Origin: Piper betle
Taxonomy: Eukaryota; Streptophyta; Magnoliopsida; Piperales; Piperaceae
NCBI GenBank assembly: GCA_033002965.1
Contig: JAURVB010014610.1
Location: 372,001-436,000 of the forward strand
Reading direction: 5' to 3'
DNA: 64,000 bases
Below the pieces are notes generated by a model that worked only from the letters and a program-made list of their open reading frames with translations, was not told the origin of the DNA and did not search any database. Below, one piece after another: positions 1 through 11,999 of the stretch (its first letter is position 1; each line of letters opens with the position of its first letter). Made by a program: the position numbers and the translations under genes.

Positions 1-831
1 CATATGACACTCAGGGTTACAAAATTGGAGACAATATTCCATTTGAGGTAGAAAGGAAAGAAAAACATGAAAAAATTAGAAAATTAATGTTGTTCTACAT
101 TTTGTTTACTATTAGGCCCTTTGGCCTCCCCCAAAGAGACTTGTAATAAGTGTCATGGGCCTCTCTTGATCCAAAAATAGTTTAAAGAATAAGATTTTCC
201 CATTAGCCTATATGCAAGTCTTCAATACCCTCTACGACTGATGTGCGATAAACCCAACACTTACTCCTCCATGTTAAATTAAGATTTTTACAAATAAATA
301 CCAAAGAACTAAAATTCATCTAAAATTGTAATTGGGTTTTACAAGGTCAAGAATTAAGAGCTTAATGTTACATATGGTGAGATGGAATTTTGAAAAGTTG
401 GTCTCTTGTTTGCCTCACACAAGGAACAAAACGGCACTTGTGATTTTGATCCTCATTATCGCTTGGAGGAATTCAAAGTCCTTTTCCTTTTTTCATGTCT
501 TCCTTCATTCCTCGTCAGTCTGTGTGAATATGACTTCTTGTTATTTAGTACCAAGTTAGTCAGTAGTCGGCAGGCCGACGTTGCACTCATCCGATCGGTG
601 TAAATATGAAGAGCTGATGATCTTTGAAAATTGATCAAGCATTTTATGTGAATGTTTTTGCTTTCTCTTTTTATTTTTTATACTACTAGAAGTATTTATC
701 TTTTGTAATATATGATAAGCTAAAATCGTGATCATGCATGGATAAAGCTATTAACCATTATATTGTTGGAAAGTAATTAGCTTTTTTCTATACATGTATA
801 ATATGTATGAGAGTATATAATATGAGGGTGA
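1..831. other. Non-genic AT-rich left edge
   Basis: No coding stretch with family resemblance was seen; the short open frames at 332-603 are overlapping and low in complexity. The part from about 105 to 262 resembles a second stretch at about 12000-12142. Confidence 0.5.
105..262. repeat. Dispersed repeat, possible LTR edge
   Basis: This stretch and the one at about 12000-12142 share the same order of blocks: a purine-rich start, 'acttgtaataagtgt' versus 'acttgcaataagtgt', then 'aataagatttt', and finally 'aaacccaaca'. On the minus strand the shared edge reads TGTTGGGTTT, a common start for plant LTRs. Calling it a copia-type LTR end is inference; no coding region accompanies either copy. Confidence 0.4.
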
Positions 832-840
832 GGAGGCTGT

Positions 841-908
841 GATGCAGCACAGCCATCTTGGCTGTGCTGCATCTTTCCAGCCGTTGGATTCAATCCAACG
901 GCTGGAAA
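841..908. repeat. Left-end double hairpin
   Basis: Hairpin 1 has a 15-base stem with left arm GATGCAGCACAGCCA (841-855), loop TCT and right arm 859-873. Hairpin 2 has a 17-base stem with left arm TTTCCAGCCGTTGGATT (874-890), a single C loop and right arm 892-908. Both stems are perfect. Confidence 0.9.
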
Positions 909-1482
909 TAAACCTCCCCACCCCCACCCTTCCCACACCCCCCACCCCTCTTCTCCTCCCCTCCTCCAGCTTCCGGCCCGACCCCTGTTTTTGCCGTCGA
1001 CCGCGCCGCTCGTCCTCCCGTCGCGTTCCTCATCCCACTCCCACCACTACCCCTCGTCCCCCACCCCCCTAAGCACCTTAATTTGCCCCGCCCCGCCCCG
1101 CCTCCTCCCCCCGGCCGGTTTGCTGCCCCGCCCTCCCCTGTTTTGCCGTCGACAATCTCCCTCCCCACTCTGTTTTTTTCCCCAGCAATGGCAGGCAGGG
1201 CCACAATGGCGGATGGGACCTCCACGACAGAGGCGCATTGTCCCGATGGGGAGCTGCGGCGGTGGTAGGGAGGAGGTGGGGAGCTGCGGCGAGAGATGGT
1301 AAGCGGGGCCACATTGGCGGCGGCGGTGGGGAGCTGTGGCGTTGTCGCGTTGTCACGGCGACCCTGAGCATGCACTGTCAAGGCCTGGGGAAGAGTAGGG
1401 ATGGCAGCGGGCGGCCGGCGGCGAGGTCGCCGGCGGTCGGTGGCGCTGCAAAACAAAGGGGGGTGGGGGAAGGAAAGGGCGA

Positions 1483-2565
1483 TGGCAATTTCGTAATAAA
1501 AACTTGACTCGTTCCCGACTCGAGTCAATATTACGAAATAAATTTTAAAAAATAAAATAATTTCGTAATAAAAACTTCACTCGGTCCTGATCGAGTTAAT
1601 ATTACGAAATAGATCCCAAAAAATATAAAAAATATATAGTTGGGAAGGAAATGGGCAGGGGTAGTTTTGTAATAAAAAGTTGACTCGGTCCCAACTCGAG
1701 TCAATATTACGAAATAAATCCCAAAAATATTAAAAAATTCAGGAAAATACCAGAAAATAAAATAATCGAATTCTAATGGATTATTTTATTTTATGGTATT
1801 TTACCCTATTTTTTCATATTTTTCGAGAGGGGTAGTTTTAAAATAAAAATTTGACTCACTCTCAACTCGTGTCAATATTACGAAATAAAACAGGGATGGA
1901 AGAAGAGAGTCACCGGCAAAACAGGGGAGGGAGGAGGAAATAGGCAGGGGTAGTTTCGTAATAAAAAGTTGACTCACTCCCAACTCGAGTCAATATTACG
2001 AAATATAGCTTGAAAAATATAAAAATATAATAAAATACCATAAAATAAAATAATCGAGTTCTAATAGATTATTTTATCTTATGGTATTTTAATCTATTTT
2101 TTTCATATTTTTCGAGATTTACTTCGTAATATTGACATGAGTTAGGAAGGAAATGGGCAGGGGTAGTTTTATAATAAAAACTTGACTCGGTCCCGACTCG
2201 AGTCAATATTACGAAATAAATCCCAAAAAATATTAAAAAATTCAAGAAAATACCAAAAAATAAAATAATCAAATTCTAAATGATTATTTTATTTTATGGT
2301 ATTTTACCCTATTTTTTCATTTTTTTTGAGAGGGGTAGTTTTAAAATAAAAACTTGACTCGGTCTCGACACGTATCAATATTACGAAATAAAATTCAAAA
2401 AATATGAAAAAAATATAGAATAAAATACCATAAAATCAAATAATCCATTAGAACTAGATTATTTTATGTTATGTTATTTTACTAGATTTTTTATATTTTT
2501 TGGGATATATTTCGTAATATTTACACGAGTCGGGAGCGAGTCAAGTTTTTATTACGAAATTGCCA
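1483..2565. repeat. Tandem array of GACTCG / TTACGAAAT module
   Basis: A module of about 50 bases reads taataaaaa..ttgactcg, a short spacer, then cgagtcaatattacgaaat. It occurs directly near 1492, 1565, 1669, 1838, 1957, 2170 and 2342, and inverted near 2116 (partial) and 2508. Between modules lies an AT-rich block around 'gattattttattttatggt', itself nearly palindromic, seen near 1755, 2043, 2258 and 2430. The array fills the middle of the hairpin-ended element. Confidence 0.85.
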
Positions 2566-3037
2566 TCGAGTCATTTTCCCCCCGACGATCGTCCCCTCCT
2601 CTGTTTTTGCTGCTCCACCCCGATCGCCGGCGACCGCCGCCCGCCGTCACCTACACCACCACCGGCCAGCGTCGCCATCTCCGCCCCTCTTTCCATTCCT
2701 TTCCCTTCTTTCTCTTCCCCTTATCCTGTTCGCCGCCCCTGCTCTGTTTCGTGGAGTGCTGCCTGGCCTCGGCATAGCCAGTTGCCTCGATGTCGTCATC
2801 TTGTCATCAACCATCCCTTGTCGTCGTCAACCTTCCGTCCAAACTGAGGTGCGATGAGGCGGGCGCAGCAACTGGCGCAGCGAGCGGCCGCAGAGGACAG
2901 CAGGAGCGGTAGGGTGGGGGGCGGGGAAGTGGGCCGCACCGGGCAGAAGTGGGGCGCGGCGGGGCGCATGGCGGGGTGGCGGAAATTGGCCGGCGGGGAG
3001 AAAGGGGGGAGGGGGGGGGGGGAGGGGGAAGGAGGAG

Positions 3038-3111
3038 TTATTTACAGCCGTTGGATTCAATCCAACGGCTGTAAATAAAATGGAGCACAGCCAAGATGGC
3101 TGTGCTCCATT
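3038..3111. repeat. Right-end double hairpin
   Basis: The inner hairpin has a 20-base stem (3038-3057 and 3059-3078) with a single C loop. The outer hairpin has a 15-base stem with left arm AATGGAGCACAGCCA (3079-3093), loop AGA and right arm 3097-3111. The arms differ from the left-end hairpins at several positions, yet each difference is matched in the opposite arm so pairing stays perfect. Confidence 0.9.
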
Positions 3112-3485
3112 ACAGCCTCCCTTTTTCCTATATATATATACATAGTCCTAAATGGGAGCACATTGTTACAACGAGCCCCAACTCCACGAATGTACACATT
3201 GGCCAGCTGCCATTTTAGACTTAATAATTTTTTTCTATCATGAGGTTCCGTTTTGTTAATGTGGAAATTAAAATCAACATCAACTATGTTCATACTAAGC
3301 AACAATTATTTTCTCTTTATCATAATTATTACCATGAATAAAAAGCCTCTTACATTTTGTCTTGATAGGTATTGAATTTTGACACGGAAATATTATTGGT
3401 ACCCACACAAACAAGTATCGTGTGGTAACAAATTGACTACACATCATGATGAGAAAATATTTAAAATTCAGTACATGAAAGAAAT

Positions 3486-3800
3486 ATAAATCAAATATAA
3501 ATATATTTATAATAAGCAAATCATACCTCCTTTCATGACAGATTTTTATAATTGATCTTTTGAGATTTCTGATTTATTGTACTTCCAAGGTGATGACAGA
3601 TAGAGACAGAAAAATGTCCAGTTCAGATCAGGGATCCCAAAGAAAAACACTCTATTAAACTTCTCTCCTCAAGAATTTACAGGAATAACCACCTATAGTG
3701 GTTATCCTTAATTATACAACTAATTAATATATTTCAATTATAATATATAAACTATATATGTGATGAGGACCACATAAAGTTGGAATAAAATTCCAAAATT
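3486..3800 (-). repeat. Probable 3' LTR relic of the copia element
   Basis: This stretch aligns with 9031-9340 over about 300 bases. Shared blocks include 'aattgatcttttgagat', 'tttattgtactt', 'ccttaattata' and 'gttggaat'. It lies just beyond the RNase H end of the element. Its exact ends are uncertain. Confidence 0.55.
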
Positions 3801-4149
3801 CTTCTACTTAGTCTGAACATATATTACCATGCATAATATTATCCAAAGTATTAATACTTCAAAAGAAGAGTATTATACATGAATTATAGCGGTAAGCCCT
3901 CTTTAGTAAAGTATTACCTTCAATGTATTATAATATAAAATACTTTTAAGAAGCCACAATGTAGTTTAAACTTTATGAATAACCTATAATGCTTATTTAG
4001 TTTTAGGTCCAAACACATATATATTATATATATGTATAATAATTTTGTTATTCTCTAATATAATATATACACTCATAATGAGAAGACAAACAAATAATAG
4101 AGTTTTAATAGATAACATGTTATATACTTAGCATCACATATCAAGTTTG

Positions 4150-5450
4150 AAATTCAACAAGTCTAATATGGGCTACATGATCCTTAAACATTTTTGGTGG
4201 CATGCTTTTCGTCAAAGGATATGTAATCATCAATTCAATGCTAATATGATCGATGAGCACTTTATTTGTTTTAATGTACTCTCTAACTGCTAAATACTTA
4301 ATATTGATGCATTTACTTCGACTTCAACTTTTATTATTTTTAGCGAAGAACACAGCAGGTGAATTATCACAATACATCTTCAATGGCCTTGAAATAGACT
4401 CAACAACTCAAGGCCTGACATGAAATTCTTCAACCAAATAGCCAGTGATGTAGCCTCAAAACACGCAACGAATTTGGCTTCCATAGTAAAAGTGACAACT
4501 AAAGTCTGTTTTATACTTCTCCACGATACAACCGCAAGCATTTTCCAAATGTGGATTTAGGAGAATCAGTCAACCAGTGTAATCTAAATCCGAGTATCCA
4601 ATGAGCTCCAAATTAGAAGATCTCTTATATGTAAGCATGTAATTTTTGGTTCCTTAAAGGTACCTTATAACTTTCTTTACAACTCTTTAATGTTCAATGT
4701 CAGGATTACTTTGATATCTCCCCAACATTTCAATAGCAAATGCAATGTCTGGTCTTGTACAAATATGCTCATAGATAAGGCTTCCAACAGCTGAAACATA
4801 TCAAATGTTTTTCATTTATTCCTGCTCAAGATCATTTTTTGGACATTGATCCAAATTAAAATTGTCTCCTTTACTATGGGAGCTACTGAAGATGTACAAT
4901 TACTAATTTGTAATCTCTCGAGAACCTTACTGATATAGGCCTTCTAAGATGAACTCAAGACACATTGAGATCTATCTCTATGAATCTTAATGTCAATGAC
5001 ATAAGACACTTCACCCATATCTTTCATATCAAAAATATTAAGAGAGAAACTTTTTCACTTCATGTATCAATCTCATATCATTAGTTGTAAGCAATATATT
5101 ATCGACATATAAGACAAAACAATTAATTTTTCTCCTGTTAACCTTGTGGTTTATATATTAATCCTTAATGTTCTCAACAAAACCAAATGAAGAGATTACA
5201 TTATGAAATTTAAGATACCACTGACGTGAGGCCTGTTTGAGTTCATATATTGATTTCTTAAGCTTACAAGCAAGATACTCACATTTCATAACTTCGTATC
5301 ATAATGTTGAATTATTACTATCCATTGCTCATAAAAACATATCAGTCATTTTCTTCTTCAATATTATAGTAAATTTCTTGTAGGTAAACAATAAAATCAC
5401 TAGATATTGGTAGTTTTTTCTCAACGTTCTCTTATTGAGGTGGTTGATCA
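4150..5450 (-). pseudogene. Copia reverse transcriptase and RNase H remnant
   Basis: Translation in pieces on the minus strand gives the copia polymerase core. The catalytic segment near 5095-5130 reads LYVDNILLTT, so the second Asp of the usual YVDD is Asn. Further on, near 4730-4800, is GSLIYEHICTRPDIAF, the conserved strand before RNase H. Near 4420-4490 is AKFVACFEATS, matching the RNase H start. Many stops and frame changes separate these blocks, so it cannot be expressed as one protein. Confidence 0.75.
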
Positions 5451-5635
5451 ATTGGTTGCTCAAGAACTTCAACTTATTGATTTTTCTCATGAGCAACTTA
5501 TTTTACTAAAGCATCTCCAGTCTGATGTGATTAATCATTAGCTACTTGTTCAACATTCACCCAATTAGAATGTATGTTACTAACAATAAGTAGTATATTT
5601 CCCAATATATGAGTGGGATAGCCTAAAACATGTAT

Positions 5636-6061
5636 TTATTTTAAACTCGGTTTCAAACCTTTTAATAACTCAAATGGTATTTTACAAACAGTTTTAGTAG
5701 GAATCCAGTTTAATATACATGTTGCAGTCTTAAGAGCTTCCCTCCATAATAAATGTGGAAGTTTGGAGTTGCTAAGTATACTTCTCACCATATCCAACAA
5801 AGTCTTATTTCTTTGTTGTGCTATATCATTTTGATCTGGTGAGCCAGACATAATATATTGTGCAATAATACGATGCTCTTGAAGAAATTTTGCAAATGAA
5901 TCATGTGCTTGTCCACTATTAGCATTCCTACTATAAAATTCTCCACCTCGATAAGATCTCACGATTTTAATTTGTTTACCACATTGTTTCTCTACTTCCG
6001 CTTTAAAATTTTTAAAAGTATTTAACGTTTCATGCTTATTATCAAGTATCTTGAGATACAT
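5636..6061 (-). pseudogene. Copia integrase core fragment
   Basis: A 141-codon open stretch matches the C-terminal half of the copia integrase catalytic domain. It contains the block around SYRGGEFYS, then a segment corresponding to the usual 'TPQQNGVAERRNRTL' here read as SPDQNDIAQQRNKTL with the glutamate region altered, then LLWREALKTATCILNW and PFELLKG. The upstream half of the domain is broken. It sits between the gag part (higher coordinates) and the reverse transcriptase part, as expected. Confidence 0.85.
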
Positions 6062-6722
6062 GTATTGTGAATAGTCATCGATAAATAAGATGAACTATTT
6101 ATGATCATATGAATCCACATTAGAATAACATATATTTGTATTTATGATTTCTAATATCTAAGAACTCCTCCTAGTAACTTTCTTAGACATATTAGTTTGT
6201 TTTCCCTTAATGTAGTTCACATAAGTATCAAAATATGTAAAATTAAGAGTTTTAAGAACTCCATCATTTACAAGTCTTTTGATTTCTTTGATTGAGATAT
6301 GCCCAAATCTTTGGTGTCATAGTATATTTTTCATTCAAAACACAACGCTTTATACCAACAATACCATGTATAGCCATTAGGTTGTAAATGACATACATCT
6401 TACAAGTGGATTTAAAATAAACTTTAATTCATAGAACCATTTTCTCACAGCAATAGAGTTATGCAACATATTAAAAGTGTTTGAGAAAAATTAAATTAAA
6501 AGCCCAAAAGTACAAGTCTTGAAATGGAAATTAAGTTTCTATAAAAGCTAGGAATATAAAAGGTCTTTTTTTATATAAAGTACAAAGTTAGAACTTAAAA
6601 CAACTTTAGATGTCCCAATAGCTTTATATGTGAACACATCCGGTTGTTAGAATAGATGCCTTGTTCACTTTTTGTCAATTTCCTTCAGTTTAAGAAACCC
6701 TTCATAGTATTTGAAACATGAA

Positions 6723-7497
6723 TTATAGAGCAAGAATCAATCCACCAAGTGTTTTGACAAACATCAACCATATTAGATTCATAACAAACAAATGAGATGA
6801 AATTACCTTTCTTCTCAAGTCATGCCTTGTGTTTAAGATAATCCTTATATGTCCCTTCTTTTTACAGAAAAAACAGTTAGATTCCCTCTTGTCATTAAAA
6901 TGGATAAGTCTTTTGCCTTTCCTTTTATACGCTCGACTTTCTTTCTTGTTTTTTCCATTAGTCACTATATATACACTTTCACCCATATCATCAATCAATC
7001 ACCCTTCCTCTTGAACACACATGGTCAGAAGTTCATTTATCGACCATTTTGCCTTTTGTGTGTTTTAAGTTATTTTGAAAGGACCGTACTCATAAGGGAG
7101 AGAGTTAAAGATGAAATACACCAGAAAAGACTTAGAAATCTCAATCTCCAGAGACTTAAGCTGAGAAACAATGTCTCTCATTTTTATAATGTGCTTACGC
7201 ATACCACGAATGTCAGTGAGCTTCATTGATGACAATTTTGTCATCAGGGCACTAGTCAATGATTTATTTAAAGGTCTTAAACTTTTGATCAATAGTCTTC
7301 ATATAATCTTTGACAAACTCATATTTGAGAATTGACCCACAAATGCTAGTTGTAATGTGAGACTTAACGAACATCAAGTTCAAGCAATTAGATCGCTCCC
7401 AACATTCATACAGTAAATTCTCACTTTGAATGCTAAATTCAGTTGGAATAGGAGGCTCATCCTTACGAAGATTATAGTCAAGGTCCTTGTGCCCCAA
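6723..7497 (-). pseudogene. Copia gag remnant with zinc knuckle
   Basis: Three broken frames (7497-7264, 7292-7065, 6998-6723) give a gag-like protein. The middle piece has the LKSLEIEISKSF and SLPYEYGPF blocks typical of copia gag. The last piece carries a nucleocapsid zinc knuckle that begins CFFCKKKGH and lacks an intact final cysteine. A purine-rich basic stretch precedes it. Confidence 0.7.
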
Positions 7498-7499
7498 AT

Positions 7500-9030
7500 G
7501 AAGAAGGACTTTTCCCCTCCATTTCTTATAATTATGATCACCACTTAAATAGGGAATCTTATATTTATTATTAAAGATAAAACAATTGCAAGAAACATAT
7601 AATCATGTTTGCTATTACAAATATTGAGACGCATTATATACTATCACTATAATTGTATGCTTACTAATACATACATATTAAAATAAATCAATATGTTATT
7701 AAAATTTACCTATGGCAAAGACTTAACATAAAATAGATTCATGCACTATTTCAACGATGAAACTAGAAAAAACATTAAGTATCTCTCAATGTCTATATGC
7801 TAATTAAGAAATATAAATATTTTTTATTTTACCCTAATTAAACAAAATAGTCATAATAACCTCCCTGTGGGGTAAAACTATCATAATCACAATGTTTAAT
7901 TAAAATTTGATGTATTAAAATCTATATGTGATTTATATATTCGCTTTATGTATATTTTATCTTAATTAAAAATATTGTGACTACTCTTCAAATAATTTAA
8001 AATATACTAATCACTTAACATCAACACAATATATTTAAATTATCATATCATGTTCAAGCATTTCACGTGCATATGTATGATATATATAAAAATTTGTATA
8101 TGAACACTCAATCACATGCACAATAATAAATGAATATCTCACAATTACCTTCAGAAAGTCTTTGGCATCATATGGATAATTTGGACATCATTTGAGCACC
8201 CTAAATAATTCATGGACATAATAACTTTATTGTCTAAATATAATTAAATGAGTGTATAGATAATTATATGAACTAAAATAGTTCGGTTTATGTTCATGTC
8301 CATGACCAGGCTATGTATTGTTCATAAAAATTGATTCGATTGTTTATAGACAAAACACAACATATATGGACAGACACATAAATAATTGTGGAACTGTCCA
8401 TTATTGTTCATTTGTTGGATTATTTATTTATTTACTAAATCAGTCATATAAAAATTACCCATTAATTAAGCAAGATTATGGGTTTTAAAATTGGGTTTTA
8501 AATAATTGACCACTAAATACTTTTAAGCCTACGAAATAAGAATAAAATCCAAAATGACTAAACAATCCAGCCCATTTAAGGTCCTTATTTTAAATTATTA
8601 AAATTTATTTAACCTTTTTATTGGAAAATTTTAATAATATGACATTTTATTGGTATTTAAAATATTTCATCCCTTATTTGACTTAATATAATATGCAGCC
8701 CCTTATTTAATATTAATGTAACATGCAATTCTTAATAAAACACAACTACAACAAACTGAAACATCTTTCTTCTTAATCGTTCATGCAAGCAATTTTTTTA
8801 TTTAACACTAATATTGGGTTATAGACATTATAAATATTATGCTCACACAAAATAATACATAAATTAATTGAATAAACCCAAAATGTTTCCAATTTCTTTT
8901 TCATCGGTTCTCTTTTACCGTTTGACGATAATTATTAATAATGTCATTATATTAATTAAAGAATGGAAAAATAAATTTTACAGGAAAAAAATTTTGGCAG
9001 AAGAAAAATTCTACCTATAAATACTATGAT
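7500..9030. other. AT-rich stretch inside the copia relic
   Basis: No coding resemblance was found. It lies between the gag remnant and the upstream LTR-like repeat and is very AT-rich. It may be the element's untranslated leader enlarged by later insertions. Confidence 0.4.
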
Positions 9031-9340
9031 AATAAATATAAATAAAATATAAATATATTTACAATAAATAAATCATATCTTCTATCATTACAGATTTTCA
9101 CAATTGATCTTTTGAGATTTTTTAATTTATTGTACTTCGAAGGTGGCGACAGAAAAATGAAAGAAAAAAATACCAAAATTAGAGACCCTAAAGAAAAATA
9201 CCATATTTAATTTTTTCCATAAAAAAATTAAAGGAATAATTACTATCCTTAATTATATATCTAATTAATATATTTAGATTATACTATATAAGCTATATAT
9301 ATAATAAAGACAACGTAGAGTTGGAATATTTCACTAAAAA
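9031..9340 (-). repeat. Probable 5' LTR relic of the copia element
   Basis: This is the partner of 3486-3800, in the same orientation, on the gag side of the element. The similarity fades after 'gttggaat' near 9325. The two copies differ by many substitutions and gaps, so the insertion is old. Confidence 0.55.
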
Positions 9341-9716
9341 ATATTCCCACCACACAGACTTATCAAGAAGAAAGTGAGACATATGGCTAATAATATTTCC
9401 ATTTGACTTAAAATAGTTGGGCACGAACCATAGACCCACAAGTAAGATGACGAGCAACCAGTGCAGTCGTCGACCACCCACGGTTTCATCACACCAAACC
9501 ATATTTTACCTCAACCCTCTCTTCTCTGCCACGATGTGCACCATTAAATTCCAAGCCCTTGTTTCACATTTTCTCTTACTTCTATCTCCTTCTCCGTCTC
9601 CACCCACTTCTATATAATATCTATATACCTATGAGCAAGAAGAAGTGGTAATGATATAATTAATAATTTGTTGAATCAGGTAATATTTTCGTTGTAGAAG
9701 CCGATCAAAGCTAGAC

Positions 9717-10282
9717 ATGTTAATGATGGATTCATTGCCGGTGATATGGGCGTCCGTGGCCGGCTGGTGCACACCCACCGTGCTTTCGTCGTCATCAACA
9801 TCGTCATCGGCACCATCTTCTTCTCCTCCTACCTGGCCCGCAGCTCCGGAGAGCCAAACAGCGGCGGGCGCCACGACCTCGCCCGCACCGCCTCCGTCCT
9901 CCCCCACCTTAAGTCGCTCAACCACTTCTTCCGGCAGCGGACCGAGGAGGCCCGCGCCATAGCCGCCCTCCTCTCCCCGGAGCAGGAGGCCGACGTCGCC
10001 GAGAAGGTGCAAGGGACGGAGGAGAGCCACTTGGGGAGGAGTGTACCGGAGAAGGCGATCAAGGTGGAGAAGATGAAGAGGTCGGCAAGCTCGAAGCCGT
10101 TGACGTCGTCGAAGAAGGTCGAGGAGGAGGAGGTTGTGGTGAGGCGGCCGGCGCCGGCGAAAGAAGACGACGGGGTGGACGCCAAGGCCGACGACTTTAT
10201 CAACCGGTTCAAGCAACAGCTCAAGATTCAACGCCTCAACTCCATTATTCGCTATAAGGAGATGATCAACCGAGGCAAGTAG
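9717..10282 (+). pseudogene. DUF4408/DUF761 family gene with one frame break
   Basis: The product looks like the plant DUF4408/DUF761 (cotton-fibre/A70-like) family, whose biochemical role is unknown. The first frame from ATG 9717 or 9726 gives MDSLPVIWASVAGW and continues TPTVL. The second, one base out of register from about 9782, gives a hydrophobic stretch (VVINIVIGTIFFSSYLA), a charged middle, and the C-terminal DUF761 signature ADDFINRFKQQLKIQRL ending in RGK. Losing one base in the 'gtgctttcg' stretch explains the break; the two halves together make a normal family member of about 187 residues with one N-terminal membrane segment. It is a single-exon, GC-rich gene. A sequencing deletion is as likely as a true mutation. 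Named a pseudogene only for the break. Confidence 0.75.
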
Positions 10283-11999
10283 TGGGACTATCTAGTATAA
10301 ACCATGATCTATCATGTTTTGTAGCGAAGAATATGAATGTGATGAAATAATTTTTCGCCACTAATATCCTATTTTATTGCAGTGATATGAGAAACGAAAT
10401 TAAAATCCTAGCTACTATGTTGTGATCTATGACAAACATTTCATGAAAATTGGGTATAAGAAGTGAAAGATTAGAGGGGTGTGAATTGAACTACTCTTAA
10501 TTAGTTTAGAATGCGGTGGTTGTGTGGACTAAAAGAAGCAAGTTAGAGATGGAAAGGGAGAGGTAAAGGGTAATAGATCAAGACCAGCAGACTCCAATAT
10601 TGTCCTTATTGATGTTTGTCATGTTTGTGCATATTAAGCTTATATGTATATTATAAAATGTGTTTTTAATTGATTAATGAAAAGGTGTATGAATGGTTGG
10701 TTTTCATATTTGCATAGGAATTTTGTTTTGGAGGGTGATATAGGGTGGGGAGGGTAGCATGGGATGAGGACGGGGCAACCGACCCAGCCGCTTTAATTTG
10801 GCGGCATGCACATCGTTTTATGTGGCTCTTGTAAGCTATTACCACGTAGCATTGCTGGACAACGACTAGCAGTTCATCTTGACATAATCTTATTATAATT
10901 ATCATAGTGAAATGATTTTTAATAATGATATATGCTTGGGGTAAAGTTTAATGTTCTACACCAGGATATATAAAAGAGCTACTCGCTAACATGCGCGATG
11001 CCACGGGTGTATGATTTTGTCGTAAAATATTTAAAAGATACGTGATAACAATGTATTAAAAGAAAGTAAATTTGCATTTAATTTATTTTTACAAATCAAA
11101 AATAAAGATTAAAATTATAAAATATTTAAATAATACATGATAAATTCTAATTAAAGTAAACTTTTTATAAATAATAAATAAAGGGATGGGTGGGGGGACG
11201 GGGTGGTGACAACGAGCGGCAACAGTGGTGATTGGGCGACGGGGGGTTGGGTGGAGACCGGGAAGGACAGGGCGGGGCTGGCGGGGGGGAAGCAGGGCGC
11301 AGCGGGCGGTGGCAGATTTTGCATGGATTAGTAAGGAACAAAGCGATTTTGCTAATGGCCTCACTAAGCATCAATGCATGAACCTTTTGTATCTTTAGTT
11401 TTCTATCTTAATTAATTTTTATTATTTCAAAGAAAAAAACTCTATCTCCAAGGGAGTTGGGACTATTGCAACCCCTCCGGTACAATTCTTTTAGGATGCC
11501 AGTCGTTTGTAAAGATTTTTTTTTTTTAACAATCATCCACCAAAATTACCGGGAAGAATCAATTGTTCTTTCTAATTTAACCAACATATCACTAATTGTT
11601 CCGTTAACGGGTTGGCACCTGTTAATAATTGAATTAGGATTTAGCATTACACTCAAACATTATTATCCCCTTAAAAGTGGAAGCATCCCCTTTTAAGGGA
11701 CTTTTTTTAAAAAAAATAAAACTTTGAAATTAGTCTTAATTGGCAACTTGCTATATCCGGCATGTCCTGCTAATTGTCAAACTTATTATACCACATGTGA
11801 GCTTAAAATTGATCTTAAATGTACTTTCGATTTGAGTTGAGAGAAAACCTTCACTTTGCCCAAGGCCCAAGCTAAATATTTAGTTGCCCATGAATTTCAC
11901 ATCGAGTTTTGAGCCAAATTGCACTAAATACTCATATGATCATGGCTAGAACTCCATTCATAATACAAACCATAAATTCCAACCCAAATAAATGTTAGG
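10283..11999. other. Intergenic, with G-rich and repeat fragments
   Basis: No gene was recognised. About 11180-11330 is very G-rich on the plus strand with runs such as ggggggacgggg, resembling the GC-rich blocks of the nearby elements. About 11455-11640 shares 'ccctccggt' and 'ggttggcacc' blocks with 17415-17460 and may be a short repeat. Confidence 0.4.

Larger units (their letters stand above)
832..3120. mobile_element. Hairpin-ended inverted-repeat transposon, class unassigned
   Basis: The two ends are inverted copies: the left starts GGAGGCTGT and the right ends in its complement. Each end contains two perfect hairpins in the same order. Inside are a GC-rich block at each side (about 910-1480 and 2570-3035) and a central AT-rich array of a repeated module (1483-2565). 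There is no transposase. The open frames in the GC-rich blocks, up to 212 codons, are compositional. No convincing target-site duplication was found; the flanks are 'gagggtga' on the left and 'ctttttcct' on the right. It could be a fold-back type or a non-autonomous Mutator-like element. The hairpins, array and mirrored GC blocks are seen directly; the class is unresolved. Confidence 0.75.
3486..9345 (-). mobile_element. Degraded Ty1/copia retrotransposon
   Basis: On the minus strand the order is gag, zinc knuckle, integrase, reverse transcriptase and RNase H (about 7500 down to 4150), the copia order. All parts carry stops and frame breaks. Two direct repeats resembling LTRs flank it, near 3486-3800 and 9031-9340. 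About 1.5 kb of AT-rich DNA lies between gag and the upstream repeat; the primer-binding site was not found. LTR limits are approximate. Confidence 0.75.

Noticed and set aside
890..1528. A 212-codon minus-strand frame and overlapping frames in a GC-rich block
   Set aside because: Open on several frames of both strands at once, rich in P, R, G and S, no domain; it lies inside the hairpin-ended transposon.
9629..10231. Long minus-strand frame opposite the DUF761 gene
   Set aside because: It is the antisense shadow of a GC-rich coding region.
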